Of a stretch of DNA of 7,374 bases, positions 1-6,015 are shown piece by piece. Source of the DNA: Candidatus Aminicenantes bacterium UBA4820. GTDB taxonomy: Bacteria > Acidobacteriota > UBA4820. The first letter of the stretch is position 1. Every line of letters starts with the position of its first letter. The notes under the pieces are model-generated. The model saw nothing but the letters and a program-made list of their open reading frames with translations. It had not been told where the DNA came from and searched no databases. The translations under genes were made by a program, and so were the position numbers. The DNA lies in assembly GCA_002402325.1 (NCBI GenBank), contig DHFQ01000042.1, positions 1 through 7,374 on the forward strand, in the 5' to 3' direction.

Positions 1-480
1 GAAGAGCAAAGAAAGACTGAAGAAGAGGCTTTTAAGTTTTGCAAGAGAACCGCTTTAGACCTTGGGCTTTCAATGAGGCTTTCAAAAGTTCACCACTACT
101 TTGATTCTTCAAAGATGATTTTTTACTACACCGCAGAAAACCGTGTGGACTTCAGGGAACTTGTGAAAATTCTCGCAAGGACTTTTAGAGTAAGGATAGA
201 GATGAAGCAGGTCGGAGTAAGAGATGAGACAAAAGTATGCGGAGGGCTCGGACATTGTGGACTACAACTTTGTTGTTCATCATATTTAAACCAGTTTGCG
301 CCGGTTTCTGTAAAAATGGCGAAGGATCAGGGATTGACATTAAATCCGACAAAAATATCAGGATTATGCGGAAGATTGATGTGTTGTTTAAGATACGAAA
401 TAGAAGAAGAGTCGCTAACGGAGAGTTCGCCATTGCAGGAAAATGGCACTGTTCTTGAGAAAGAGGTGAAAAATGAGTGA
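1..480 (+). CDS. ricT: RicT/YaaT (PSP1 domain) protein, 5'-truncated by window edge
   Basis: The frame is already open at base 1, so the Met at base 73 is internal and the true start lies outside the window; 159 residues of a family that is usually about 270 long are visible. It is a PSP1 C-terminal domain protein. The diagnostic parts are an RVDFRELVKILARTFRVRIEMKQ-like core, the QVGVRDE segment, a first cysteine cluster CGGLGHCGLQLCC, the KMAKDQGLTLNPTKISG stretch and a second cluster CGRLMCCLRYE. In Bacillus RicT (YaaT) the conserved cysteines help hold iron-sulfur clusters in the RicA-RicF-RicT complex, which assists RNase Y in mRNA maturation; here that role is by homology only. All these cysteines are present, so the protein looks functional. 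The acidic tail after CLRYE is variable in the family. Its last 8 bases overlap the next gene, implying coupled translation. Confidence 0.93.
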   Translation, partial: EEQRKTEEEAFKFCKRTALDLGLSMRLSKVHHYFDSSKMIFYYTAENRVDFRELVKILARTFRVRIEMKQVGVRDETKVCGGLGHCGLQLCCSSYLNQFAPVSVKMAKDQGLTLNPTKISGLCGRLMCCLRYEIEEESLTESSPLQENGTVLEKEVKNE

Positions 481-862
481 AAGAAAACTATTTAGACCAA
501 ACCTTAACCAGTATAGACGAAGCAGGGATTATACACCCACAAAGCAGGCACCGAGGCAAAAAGAAAATGATGGCTACAAAGAAAATAATGATTCCACGCA
601 ACAATCATCCTCATCCTCTCCCCCACCCTCATCAAGACATCGCCAGCCACCCCCGGAGCAGACAGGGCATGAAAACTACTACTATGTAAAACAGACGACC
701 AACAAATGTCAACTCATCATAGTCCTTAATGACGGTGAAGAGATAAGAGGATGGATTGAGTGGTACGACAAAAATTGCATCAAAATTCATACTCACACTG
801 ACCAAAATTATCTTATTTTTAAACACTCAATAAAATATATAACAAAGGAGAAGCAAGCATGA
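473..862 (+). CDS. Hfq/Sm-like RNA-binding protein with disordered N-terminal extension
   Basis: This 129-residue protein has two parts. Residues 1 to about 65 are polar and low in complexity (Arg/Lys/Gln/Asn, then a Ser run and Pro clusters near 46-61), probably disordered. Residues about 75-124 align with the Sm fold of Hfq: LIIVLNDGEEIRGWIEWYD matches Sm1 (E. coli IYLVNGIKLQGQIESFD), and LIFKHSIKYI matches Sm2 (VYKHAISTV). K117 and H118 correspond to E. coli Hfq K56 and H57, while E. coli Q41-F42 are replaced by K100-N101, and the loop before Sm2 is about two residues longer. Hfq rings bind U- and A-rich RNA and promote sRNA-mRNA pairing; that function is inferred. From memory, Acidobacteriota carry similar extended Hfq-like proteins. 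The start is supported by GAGGTG at 463-468. It overlaps ricT by 8 bases and pdxA by 4. It is not in the common miaA-hfq context, so I withhold the hfq symbol. Confidence 0.82.
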   Translation: MSERKLFRPNLNQYRRSRDYTPTKQAPRQKENDGYKENNDSTQQSSSSSPPPSSRHRQPPPEQTGHENYYYVKQTTNKCQLIIVLNDGEEIRGWIEWYDKNCIKIHTHTDQNYLIFKHSIKYITKEKQA

Positions 863-1773
863 GTGAGCCAGGAATTCTTATCACCGCAGGAGACCCGGGT
901 GGAATTGGTCCCAAAATTTTAAAACAAATAATGTTTGAAAAGGATATTCTTTCTAAGGGGAAATACACGGTCATTGGTCCCAAAAGGGTCATTGGTGAAC
1001 TTCCCGATGAAGTTGAGATTGTTGATGTTGACCTTGCAAACCTCGTATTTCACAAAAGACCCCACCCCGACAATGGGCGAATAGCCTTGCTTGCAATTGA
1101 AGAGGCAGTTAGAAGAATGGATTCAAAGGAGTATGACCTTCTCGTTACAGGTCCTGTTTCAAAGGAAGCAATAAGAAGGTGCGGTGTCCCCTTCTATGGG
1201 CACACAGAATATTTTGGCAATCAATACAATACGACTCCTTATATGGTTTTTCTTACAGGTAAATCAATAATCGCTCTTTTTACAAGACACATCCCCTTCA
1301 GGGAGATACCTCAAGAAATTGATAAGGAACAACTAAAAAAATGGATTGTTGGACTTGATGGAGCAATCAACAAACAACTCAACTTTAAGCCAAAATACAG
1401 AGTTATGGCTCTTAATCCTCACGCTGGAGAGGGAGGATTGTTTGGAAGAGAAGAAGTTGATGTTCTTAAACCTGCGGTAGAAGATTTAAAAACTTATGGT
1501 TTGGAGATTGATGGTCCCTTTGCTTCTGATAGTTTTTTTGTTTATGAGAACAAAAAGAATATCGTTGCGATAACTCTCTATCACGACCAGGGGATGATTC
1601 CCGCAAAGTTATTAAGCAATGGGCATGCGGTCAATTTGACACTCGGCTTACCTTTTTTAAGAACTTCTCCCGACCATGGTCCCGCCTTTGACCTTTCTGA
1701 CAATGACCCCGTGGATCCTGAAAGTTTTAGAAGGGCGATAATTGAAGGGTTAAAACTTTTAAGGAAAAAATAA
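859..1773 (+). CDS. pdxA: 4-hydroxythreonine-4-phosphate dehydrogenase PdxA
   Basis: PdxA oxidises 4-phosphohydroxy-L-threonine with NAD; the product decarboxylates and is condensed by PdxJ with deoxyxylulose phosphate to pyridoxine phosphate (DXP-dependent vitamin B6 route), in the cytosol. The sequence has the family signatures ITAGDPGGIGP at the N-terminus, VTGPVSKEAI, GHTEYF (substrate contacts H115, T116), TRHIPFREIP, NPHAGEGGLFGREE, GPFASDSFF, LYHDQG and TSPDHGPAFDL. The three metal-binding histidines expected from E. coli (H166, H210, H266) fall at H144, H188 and H242 with nearly the same spacing, so the active site appears intact. At 304 residues it is slightly shorter than E. coli PdxA (329), mostly before GHTE. 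The start is fixed by AAAGGAG at 844-850 and an ATGA overlap with the preceding stop. The gene runs into serS with a one-base overlap (TAATG). PdxA2-type paralogues acting in other pathways share the fold, so B6 synthesis is probable rather than certain. Confidence 0.95.
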   Translation: MSEPGILITAGDPGGIGPKILKQIMFEKDILSKGKYTVIGPKRVIGELPDEVEIVDVDLANLVFHKRPHPDNGRIALLAIEEAVRRMDSKEYDLLVTGPVSKEAIRRCGVPFYGHTEYFGNQYNTTPYMVFLTGKSIIALFTRHIPFREIPQEIDKEQLKKWIVGLDGAINKQLNFKPKYRVMALNPHAGEGGLFGREEVDVLKPAVEDLKTYGLEIDGPFASDSFFVYENKKNIVAITLYHDQGMIPAKLLSNGHAVNLTLGLPFLRTSPDHGPAFDLSDNDPVDPESFRRAIIEGLKLLRKK

Positions 1774-3053
1774 TGCTCGACATTCAAAGGATAAGAAGCA
1801 ACAAAGAAGAGGTTATTGAACTTCTTTCAAGAAAGGGATTTGAAGAACAGACGATAGTGGATATTTTCAACCTTGACAACGAATGGAGAAAATCTATTTC
1901 CGACCTTGAAAACATTAAGGCAAAAAAAAACAACCTGAGCAAAGAAATAGGAAAGTTGAAAAGGGAGGGTAAAGAGACAGAGCCTCTTTTCAAGGAGATA
2001 GAAAATCTTTCAAAAGATATTGCAAACTATGAAAAAGAGGTAAAAGAAAAGGAGGAGAAAATAAACCTCCTTATGCTCACCGTTCCAAATACTCCCCATC
2101 CATCAGTTCCTGTTGGTAGGGATGAAACATCAAACCGTGAAGAAAAAAGGTGGGGAGAAATAAAATCTTTTGACTTTGAGCCAAAAGGACACGATGAAAT
2201 TGGAGAATCGCTTTCAATTGTGGATTTTAAAAGGGCTGCAAAAATCTCCGGTGCAAGGTTTGTCGTCTATAAAGGATTGGGAGCAAAACTTGAAAGGGCA
2301 CTTATAACTTTTATGCTTGATGTCCACACAAAAGAAAATGGCTATCTTGAAGTTTTACCACCCTATCTTGTCAAGGCTCAAGCTCTTTATGGAACGGGTA
2401 ATCTTCCAAAATTTGAGGCAGATTTGTTTAAAATTTCCTCATCAGATTTTTATCTCATTCCTACCGCCGAGGTGCCCGTAACAAACCTTCATAGAGAGGA
2501 AATTTTGAATGAGGAGAGTCTTCCGATTTCTTATTGTGCCTTCACCCCCTGTTTCAGGTCAGAGGCTGGTTCTTATGGAAAAGATACAAAGGGTATGATT
2601 AGACAACACCAATTTCATAAAGTTGAACTTGTCAAGTTCTCTCATCCTGATGATTCTTACAATCAACTTGAAAAATTGACTTTAGATGCCGAGAAAATCC
2701 TTGAATATTTAAAGTTACCATACAGGAGAATCACACTCTCCTCAGGAGATATGTCTTTCTCTTCTGCCAAAACTTATGACCTTGAGGTCTATCTTCCTTC
2801 GCAGAAAACTTACAGGGAGATATCCTCCTGCTCAAACTTTGAGGATTTTCAGGCAAGAAGGGCTGATATAAGGTTTAAGCCTAAAGGTGGAGGAAAGACG
2901 AGATTTGTTCACACTCTAAATGGTTCCGGGCTTGCTGTGGGAAGAACTTTTGTTGCAATAGTTGAAAACTATCAGCAAAAGGACGGTTCGGTGATTATCC
3001 CCGACGTTTTGAGAAAATATCTTGACGGAGTTGATGTTATCGAAAGAGTTTGA
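1773..3053 (+). CDS. serS: seryl-tRNA synthetase SerS
   Basis: SerS charges tRNA(Ser), and also tRNA(Sec) where present, with serine using ATP. The 426-residue length is typical of the bacterial enzyme. Residues about 28-100 form the charged, Lys/Glu-rich helical arm (two antiparallel coiled-coil helices) that grips the long variable arm of tRNA(Ser), ending at the typical LMLTVPNTPHPSVPVG. The class II catalytic domain follows: TAEVPVTN (T231-E233, serine binding), motif 2 FRSEAGSYGKDTKGMIRQHQF from F261, and motif 3 GSGLAVGRTFVAIVENYQ from G384 with the ATP-binding arginine R391. It shows the standard bacterial type and not the rare methanogen type. The ATG overlaps the last base of the pdxA stop codon, and AAGGA at 1761-1765 lies 7 bases upstream. 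The gene is complete with no missing key residues seen. It is co-transcribed with the RNA-related genes upstream. Confidence 0.97.
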   Translation: MLDIQRIRSNKEEVIELLSRKGFEEQTIVDIFNLDNEWRKSISDLENIKAKKNNLSKEIGKLKREGKETEPLFKEIENLSKDIANYEKEVKEKEEKINLLMLTVPNTPHPSVPVGRDETSNREEKRWGEIKSFDFEPKGHDEIGESLSIVDFKRAAKISGARFVVYKGLGAKLERALITFMLDVHTKENGYLEVLPPYLVKAQALYGTGNLPKFEADLFKISSSDFYLIPTAEVPVTNLHREEILNEESLPISYCAFTPCFRSEAGSYGKDTKGMIRQHQFHKVELVKFSHPDDSYNQLEKLTLDAEKILEYLKLPYRRITLSSGDMSFSSAKTYDLEVYLPSQKTYREISSCSNFEDFQARRADIRFKPKGGGKTRFVHTLNGSGLAVGRTFVAIVENYQQKDGSVIIPDVLRKYLDGVDVIERV

Positions 3054-3072
3054 CTTCCTTATCCTATAATAG

Positions 3073-3079
3073 AGGAGGG
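3073..3079 (+). promoter_or_regulatory. ribosome-binding site deciding the start of the Asp-box protein
   Basis: AGGAGGG lies a few bases before the ATG at 3083. An in-frame TTG at 3050 would overlap the serS stop, but it lacks such a site and would place 11 extra residues before the signal peptide. The 3083 start is therefore preferred. Confidence 0.8.
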
Positions 3080-3082
3080 AAA

Positions 3083-5341
3083 ATGAAAATCTTGAATCGT
3101 AATTTAAAAAACTTTTCAAAAGTTTCAACTTTACTCTTTATTACTCTCTTTTCCTGTGTCTGCTTTGCCGATTTTGGAGTATGGCATTATGATGGACCGA
3201 ACAGTGGCTATGTCTTTTCACTGGCGATGAACCCTAAGGATTCAAATACTTTGTTTGCCTCTACCGCTTGCGGACTTTTTGAAACTTCAGATGGAGGTAA
3301 CAATTGGGCAAAGGTGGGTGAAATATCTTCCTATTGTCCCATAACCACCTGCCTTGTTATAAATCCTTTAGATGATCAAGTAATGTATGCGGGAACCTCA
3401 TGCGATGGCATCTACAAAAGCGAAGACAGGGGCAAGAACTGGCGTAATATTGCATTTCAAACGATGGCGGTGAACTTTATTGAAATTGATCCTCAAAATC
3501 CATCAACACTTTACGCTCTCGTTTCTGTGAACCTCGCTGAAAGTGCCAAACTTTTTAAATCTTATGATGGTGGGCTTAATTGGGATGATAGGACACCTTC
3601 AAATCTTGACTATCTCGGAATTTACTCCGTTAGAGTAAATCCTCAAGATTCATCCATCGTTTATCTTGGAGTTGACAATTCTTTTTTGAAAAGTTCAGAT
3701 GGAGGAATACACTGGGAAAAGATGGCTGATTTACCCTGCCCTTCCATATCTTGCGCTTTGGAAGATATTCAAATTTCAAAAGAAAATCCTGAAACAATTT
3801 TTATCTCTTCGGGAATAGAACTTTATAAAACTACCGATGGCGGTTTAAACTGGAGAGTCCTTGGCTGGTCAAATTTATATCCAAATATGGGAAACATCTT
3901 ATCTTTCAAAGTTGATTTTTCCCAAAATACAATTTACCTATTGTCTTTTATGTATGGAATTTTTAAAACAAACGACGAGGGAAAGAACTGGACTCAAATA
4001 ATAGATAGCAAATACAGATTTGCCTTAATAGAAATTGATTCTTCTTCAATTTACATTGCGGGTGGAGAGGAAACATCTTTTGAACCTTTTTGCTCAGGAA
4101 TTAGAAAAAGTGTAGATGGAGGAAATAGTTGGAGCGAAATTGATAATGGAATAATGTGTAGTTTCCCCCGTTCACTTTCAATTAGTAAATTTGATAAGAA
4201 AGCCCTTTTTTTAGGATTGGGTATGATGGATTCTCAATGTAAAAGTTCATTTTATAAAAGTGAAGATAAAGGCAAAACATGGATTGGAGGCGGGCTTGAG
4301 GGGTATGAAGTTGGGGATATTATAAATGACGCCTTAAATCCAAATAGAATTTATGCCATTGCAATGACTCCCGTCTGTTGTGCTTCATCAGCCCTTTATG
4401 AGAGCGACGATGGCGGAATAAACTGGAAGCAAAAGAAATCTTTCGTGATCTCTTTTGCCATTGATCCAAAAAATCCTCACATTCAGTATGCTGGAACAGC
4501 GGATTCAATGCCGTCAATCAGTGGGGCTCTTTATAAATCAAACGACGATGGCGAGACATGGAATGAATTACCGCTTTCTAACGAAATTCAAACTTACTCA
4601 ATAATAATAAATCCTCAAAAAAGTGATGAAATTTTTATTAGCACATCCAAAGGTGCTTTTAAGACGGAGGATGGGGGTTTAAACTGGCAACCCTTTGAAA
4701 TTGGCGGAACAAGAAATATTATCTCTCTTTTATTTTCAGAACATGACTTTTCAGTTGTTTTTGCTCTGGCTGAAGAATCAGAAAACAATTTTTCACTTTT
4801 TAGTAGCAAAGACGGAGGAAATAACTGGACAAAGTTAAACTCCTTTAATGATTCTTCTGATGTATCAATCTCTTTAGACCCGACCAACTCATCGGTTTTG
4901 TATGCATTAATATGGAGTCCACAACCCATCTGCACTTTAATGAAAAGCGTGGATGGGGGAATAAACTTTAAACCTTTCAAATATCAATTGCCAGAAAAAG
5001 GGATCGCGAATCTCCTTATAGACTATGAAAATCCTGCAAATCTCTATGCGACAACAAAAGTGGGAGTATGCTCCTTTACTCAACCCTTGGATGTTTTTGA
5101 GATGACCAAATTGAAGGAACCATTCAGGATAAAGGTTAGCGGCGAATACTTCAAAGAGGGCATTAAAATTTTTATTGGAAATGATCAGGCACCGTGGAAA
5201 AAGGTTTTATTTAAAAGTAGCGGAGAACTAATCATCAAGGGAGGAGATAAACTAAAATCAAAAATTCCAAAGGGAAAGGAAGTGCTGTTTCGTTTCGTAA
5301 ATCCAGAGGGAGACGAGGCTCAATTCATTTTTAAAAGATAA
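3083..5341 (+). CDS. secreted multi-Asp-box (BNR/sortilin-like) beta-propeller protein with C-terminal Ig/IPT-like domain
   Basis: The protein has 752 residues. Residues 1-29 form a signal peptide: basic N-region, hydrophobic core STLLFITLFSCVCFA, likely cut after A29. LFSC with C25 is an imperfect lipobox, so a lipoprotein is possible. Residues about 30-660 carry 13 Asp-box motifs (S/T-x-D-x-G-x-x-W), for example TSDGGNNW (68-75), SEDRGKNW, TTDGGLNW, SDDGGINW, SKDGGNNW and the last, SVDGGINF (622-629). They alternate with 'NP.(N/D)...(L/I)YA' segments (DPQNPSTLYA, DPKNPHIQYA), as in VPS10/sortilin-type and Ycf48-like propellers. This suggests one large or two adjoining beta-propellers. Residues about 677-752 (FRIKVSGEYFKEGIKIFIGND... 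to the end) resemble an IPT/TIG immunoglobulin-like domain. No sialidase Arg triad or FRIP motif is evident, so a 'sialidase' name would be unjustified. Likely a periplasmic, surface or secreted binding or scaffold protein. It follows serS by 29 bases; whether it belongs to that operon is uncertain. Confidence 0.85.
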   Translation: MKILNRNLKNFSKVSTLLFITLFSCVCFADFGVWHYDGPNSGYVFSLAMNPKDSNTLFASTACGLFETSDGGNNWAKVGEISSYCPITTCLVINPLDDQVMYAGTSCDGIYKSEDRGKNWRNIAFQTMAVNFIEIDPQNPSTLYALVSVNLAESAKLFKSYDGGLNWDDRTPSNLDYLGIYSVRVNPQDSSIVYLGVDNSFLKSSDGGIHWEKMADLPCPSISCALEDIQISKENPETIFISSGIELYKTTDGGLNWRVLGWSNLYPNMGNILSFKVDFSQNTIYLLSFMYGIFKTNDEGKNWTQIIDSKYRFALIEIDSSSIYIAGGEETSFEPFCSGIRKSVDGGNSWSEIDNGIMCSFPRSLSISKFDKKALFLGLGMMDSQCKSSFYKSEDKGKTWIGGGLEGYEVGDIINDALNPNRIYAIAMTPVCCASSALYESDDGGINWKQKKSFVISFAIDPKNPHIQYAGTADSMPSISGALYKSNDDGETWNELPLSNEIQTYSIIINPQKSDEIFISTSKGAFKTEDGGLNWQPFEIGGTRNIISLLFSEHDFSVVFALAEESENNFSLFSSKDGGNNWTKLNSFNDSSDVSISLDPTNSSVLYALIWSPQPICTLMKSVDGGINFKPFKYQLPEKGIANLLIDYENPANLYATTKVGVCSFTQPLDVFEMTKLKEPFRIKVSGEYFKEGIKIFIGNDQAPWKKVLFKSSGELIIKGGDKLKSKIPKGKEVLFRFVNPEGDEAQFIFKR

Positions 5342-5435
5342 TAACGGATCAGTCATTTTCTGCCTCTGCTTTTGGTAAACCTGTCCTTTGATTTTCGAGA
5401 GCAAAACTGCGCCCTTACAATTATCATACACTTTC

Positions 5436-5638
5436 TTAAATGTGCATTTTATATTTAATAGGGAAAACACTGTCAAGAGGAATCCTTTTTGACGCTTCCT
5501 GAATCTCCCTACTTTTTTTTCTCCTTCCCCTATATCAAGGACAACATCCTCTACAACACGATGATTGATTACCTCCTGCTTTTTGCTTTCAAGTCTAATG
5601 TAAAGAATATCCGTCTTGTCGTTATATATTACCTGCAT
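5436..5638 (-). pseudogene. DUF2283 family protein, frameshifted
   Basis: From the ATG at 5638 the minus strand reads MQVIYNDKTDILYIRL, then a Lys/Gln-rich link and VVEDVVLDIGEGEKKVG, a classic DUF2283 N-terminal two-thirds. The frame then drifts into unrelated sequence. In the neighbouring frame the family's C-terminal part continues at once: EIQEASKRIPLDSVFPIKYKMHI, stop at 5436-5438. DUF2283 members normally read V-G-I-E-I-x-x-A-S here, so about four bases (the Ile codon plus one) appear to be missing after GTAGGG; alternatively one A has been lost from the A8 run (T8 at 5513-5520 on the plus strand). The repaired protein would be 67-68 residues, a normal length. A ribosome-binding site AGGGGAG lies at 5643-5649. 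DUF2283 proteins are small, of unknown or antitoxin-like role, often encoded next to a small DUF4258-type protein. The open frame that runs on to 5258, into the Asp-box gene, is an artefact of the shift. Confidence 0.8.
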
Positions 5639-5648
5639 CCTACTCCCC

Positions 5649-5714
5649 TCATTTACCATAAAAAACATAAACGGTAATTGTTACAATCTTGTTTTTTCTA
5701 ATATGCAAAAACCT
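5649..5714 (-). pseudogene. possible C-terminal remnant of the DUF2283 partner gene
   Basis: On the minus strand, directly before the DUF2283 ribosome-binding site, a 21-codon frame ends HIRKNKIVTITVYVFYGK and stops with TGA at 5649-5651, overlapping that site. The alternating hydrophobic strand and the position suit the last beta-strand of a small DUF4258-like protein, the usual upstream partner of DUF2283. A neighbouring frame just upstream reads WVEVFAY, so a one-base slip could join the two. No start codon or full domain survives. This is inference from position and pattern; the homology is not recognised with confidence. Confidence 0.25.
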
Positions 5715-5760
5715 CTACCCATTTTTGTTAGTAATATTTACCCAATCTCTCTTGTATTCA

Positions 5761-5776
5761 CGATTTTGACGGTTTA
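5761..5776 (+). repeat. left terminal inverted repeat
   Basis: CGATTTTGACGGTTTA. Its reverse complement matches bases 5958-5973 at 15 of 16 positions. Confidence 0.65.
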
Positions 5777-5834
5777 TAAGGGGTTGTGATTGATAACTAT
5801 TTGTAAAATAAGGAGGGTTTAGTAGACCCTGTTT

Positions 5835-5845
5835 TGTAGTGCCTA
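5835..5845 (+). repeat. 11-bp direct repeat, copy 1
   Basis: TGTAGTGCCTA, identical to bases 5906-5916 and 71 bases away. The spacing is not a multiple of three, which argues against a coding origin. Both copies lie inside the inverted-repeat element and near AAAAGGGG tracts. Confidence 0.6.
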
Positions 5846-5905
5846 ATCTAAAAGGGGGCTTACCATTCACTTTTTTTGTGTTATCCTGAAAGACAAAAAA
5901 AGGGG

Positions 5906-5916
5906 TGTAGTGCCTA
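5906..5916 (+). repeat. 11-bp direct repeat, copy 2
   Basis: Second exact copy of TGTAGTGCCTA. It may be a subterminal protein-binding site of the parent mobile element; this is inference. Confidence 0.6.
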
Positions 5917-5957
5917 CCAAAAATTGCATCATCATAATAATCAATAAATTAACATTC

Positions 5958-5973
5958 TAAACCGTCAAAGTCG
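5958..5973 (-). repeat. right terminal inverted repeat
   Basis: On the minus strand this reads CGACTTTGACGGTTTA, differing from the left copy at one base (C for T at the fourth position). Confidence 0.65.
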
Positions 5974-6015
5974 GGAAAAGTTATAACAATTTTTTTCTTC
6001 AAAAACTAACTATAG

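Larger units (their letters stand above)
5761..5973. mobile_element. MITE-like element or internally deleted insertion sequence
   Basis: The 213-bp segment is bounded by inverted repeats: 16 bases at each end match at 15 of 16. The symmetry continues inward: bases 5787-5800 pair with 5934-5947 at 11 of 14 positions at exactly the same offset (26 bases) from each end, giving about 29 matches over 40-bp arms, with a poorly matched 10-bp gap between the two blocks. A few further bases may pair outward (to 5755 and 5979). It encodes no transposase. Inside are a 17-base hairpin (5814-5830) and two copies of an 11-base direct repeat. No target-site duplication is evident at either set of boundaries, which leaves the exact ends uncertain. 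An alternative is a long imperfect hairpin of other origin. Confidence 0.5.
5342..6015. other. 674-bp gap between convergent genes: pseudogene plus MITE-like element
   Basis: No intact gene is supported here. From left to right it holds about 95 bases with no recognisable content, a frameshifted DUF2283 gene on the minus strand (5436-5638), the possible tail of a partner gene (5649-5714), an undefined stretch, and an inverted-repeat-bounded segment (5761-5973). I found no strong GC-rich hairpin followed by a T-run to terminate either flanking transcript. Confidence 0.7.

Noticed and set aside
3065..3070. Perfect TATAAT before the Asp-box gene, with TTGACT at 3050-3055
   Set aside because: The two boxes are only 9 bases apart, and a start about 7 bases after TATAAT would fall inside the ribosome-binding site. 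There is no good -35 at the proper distance.
4615..4980. 121-codon minus-strand open frame inside the Asp-box gene
   Set aside because: It is antisense to repeated Asp-box coding sequence, has no recognisable domain, and is best explained as a shadow.
3083..5341. Sialidase or glycosidase annotation based on BNR repeats
   Set aside because: Asp-boxes alone do not indicate enzyme activity; no FRIP motif or arginine triad was seen.
5472..5493. Hairpin GTCAAGAGG...CCTTTTTGAC
   Set aside because: It lies within the DUF2283 coding remnant and is not followed by a T-run, so it is not a credible terminator.
5258..5668. 136-codon minus-strand open frame as a single gene
   Set aside because: Only its first third past the internal Met is DUF2283-like; the rest is out of frame with the family and overlaps the end of the Asp-box gene.
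5342..6015. tRNA, CRISPR array or riboswitch in the intergenic gap
   Set aside because: I saw no cloverleaf, no regularly spaced repeats and no known riboswitch core.
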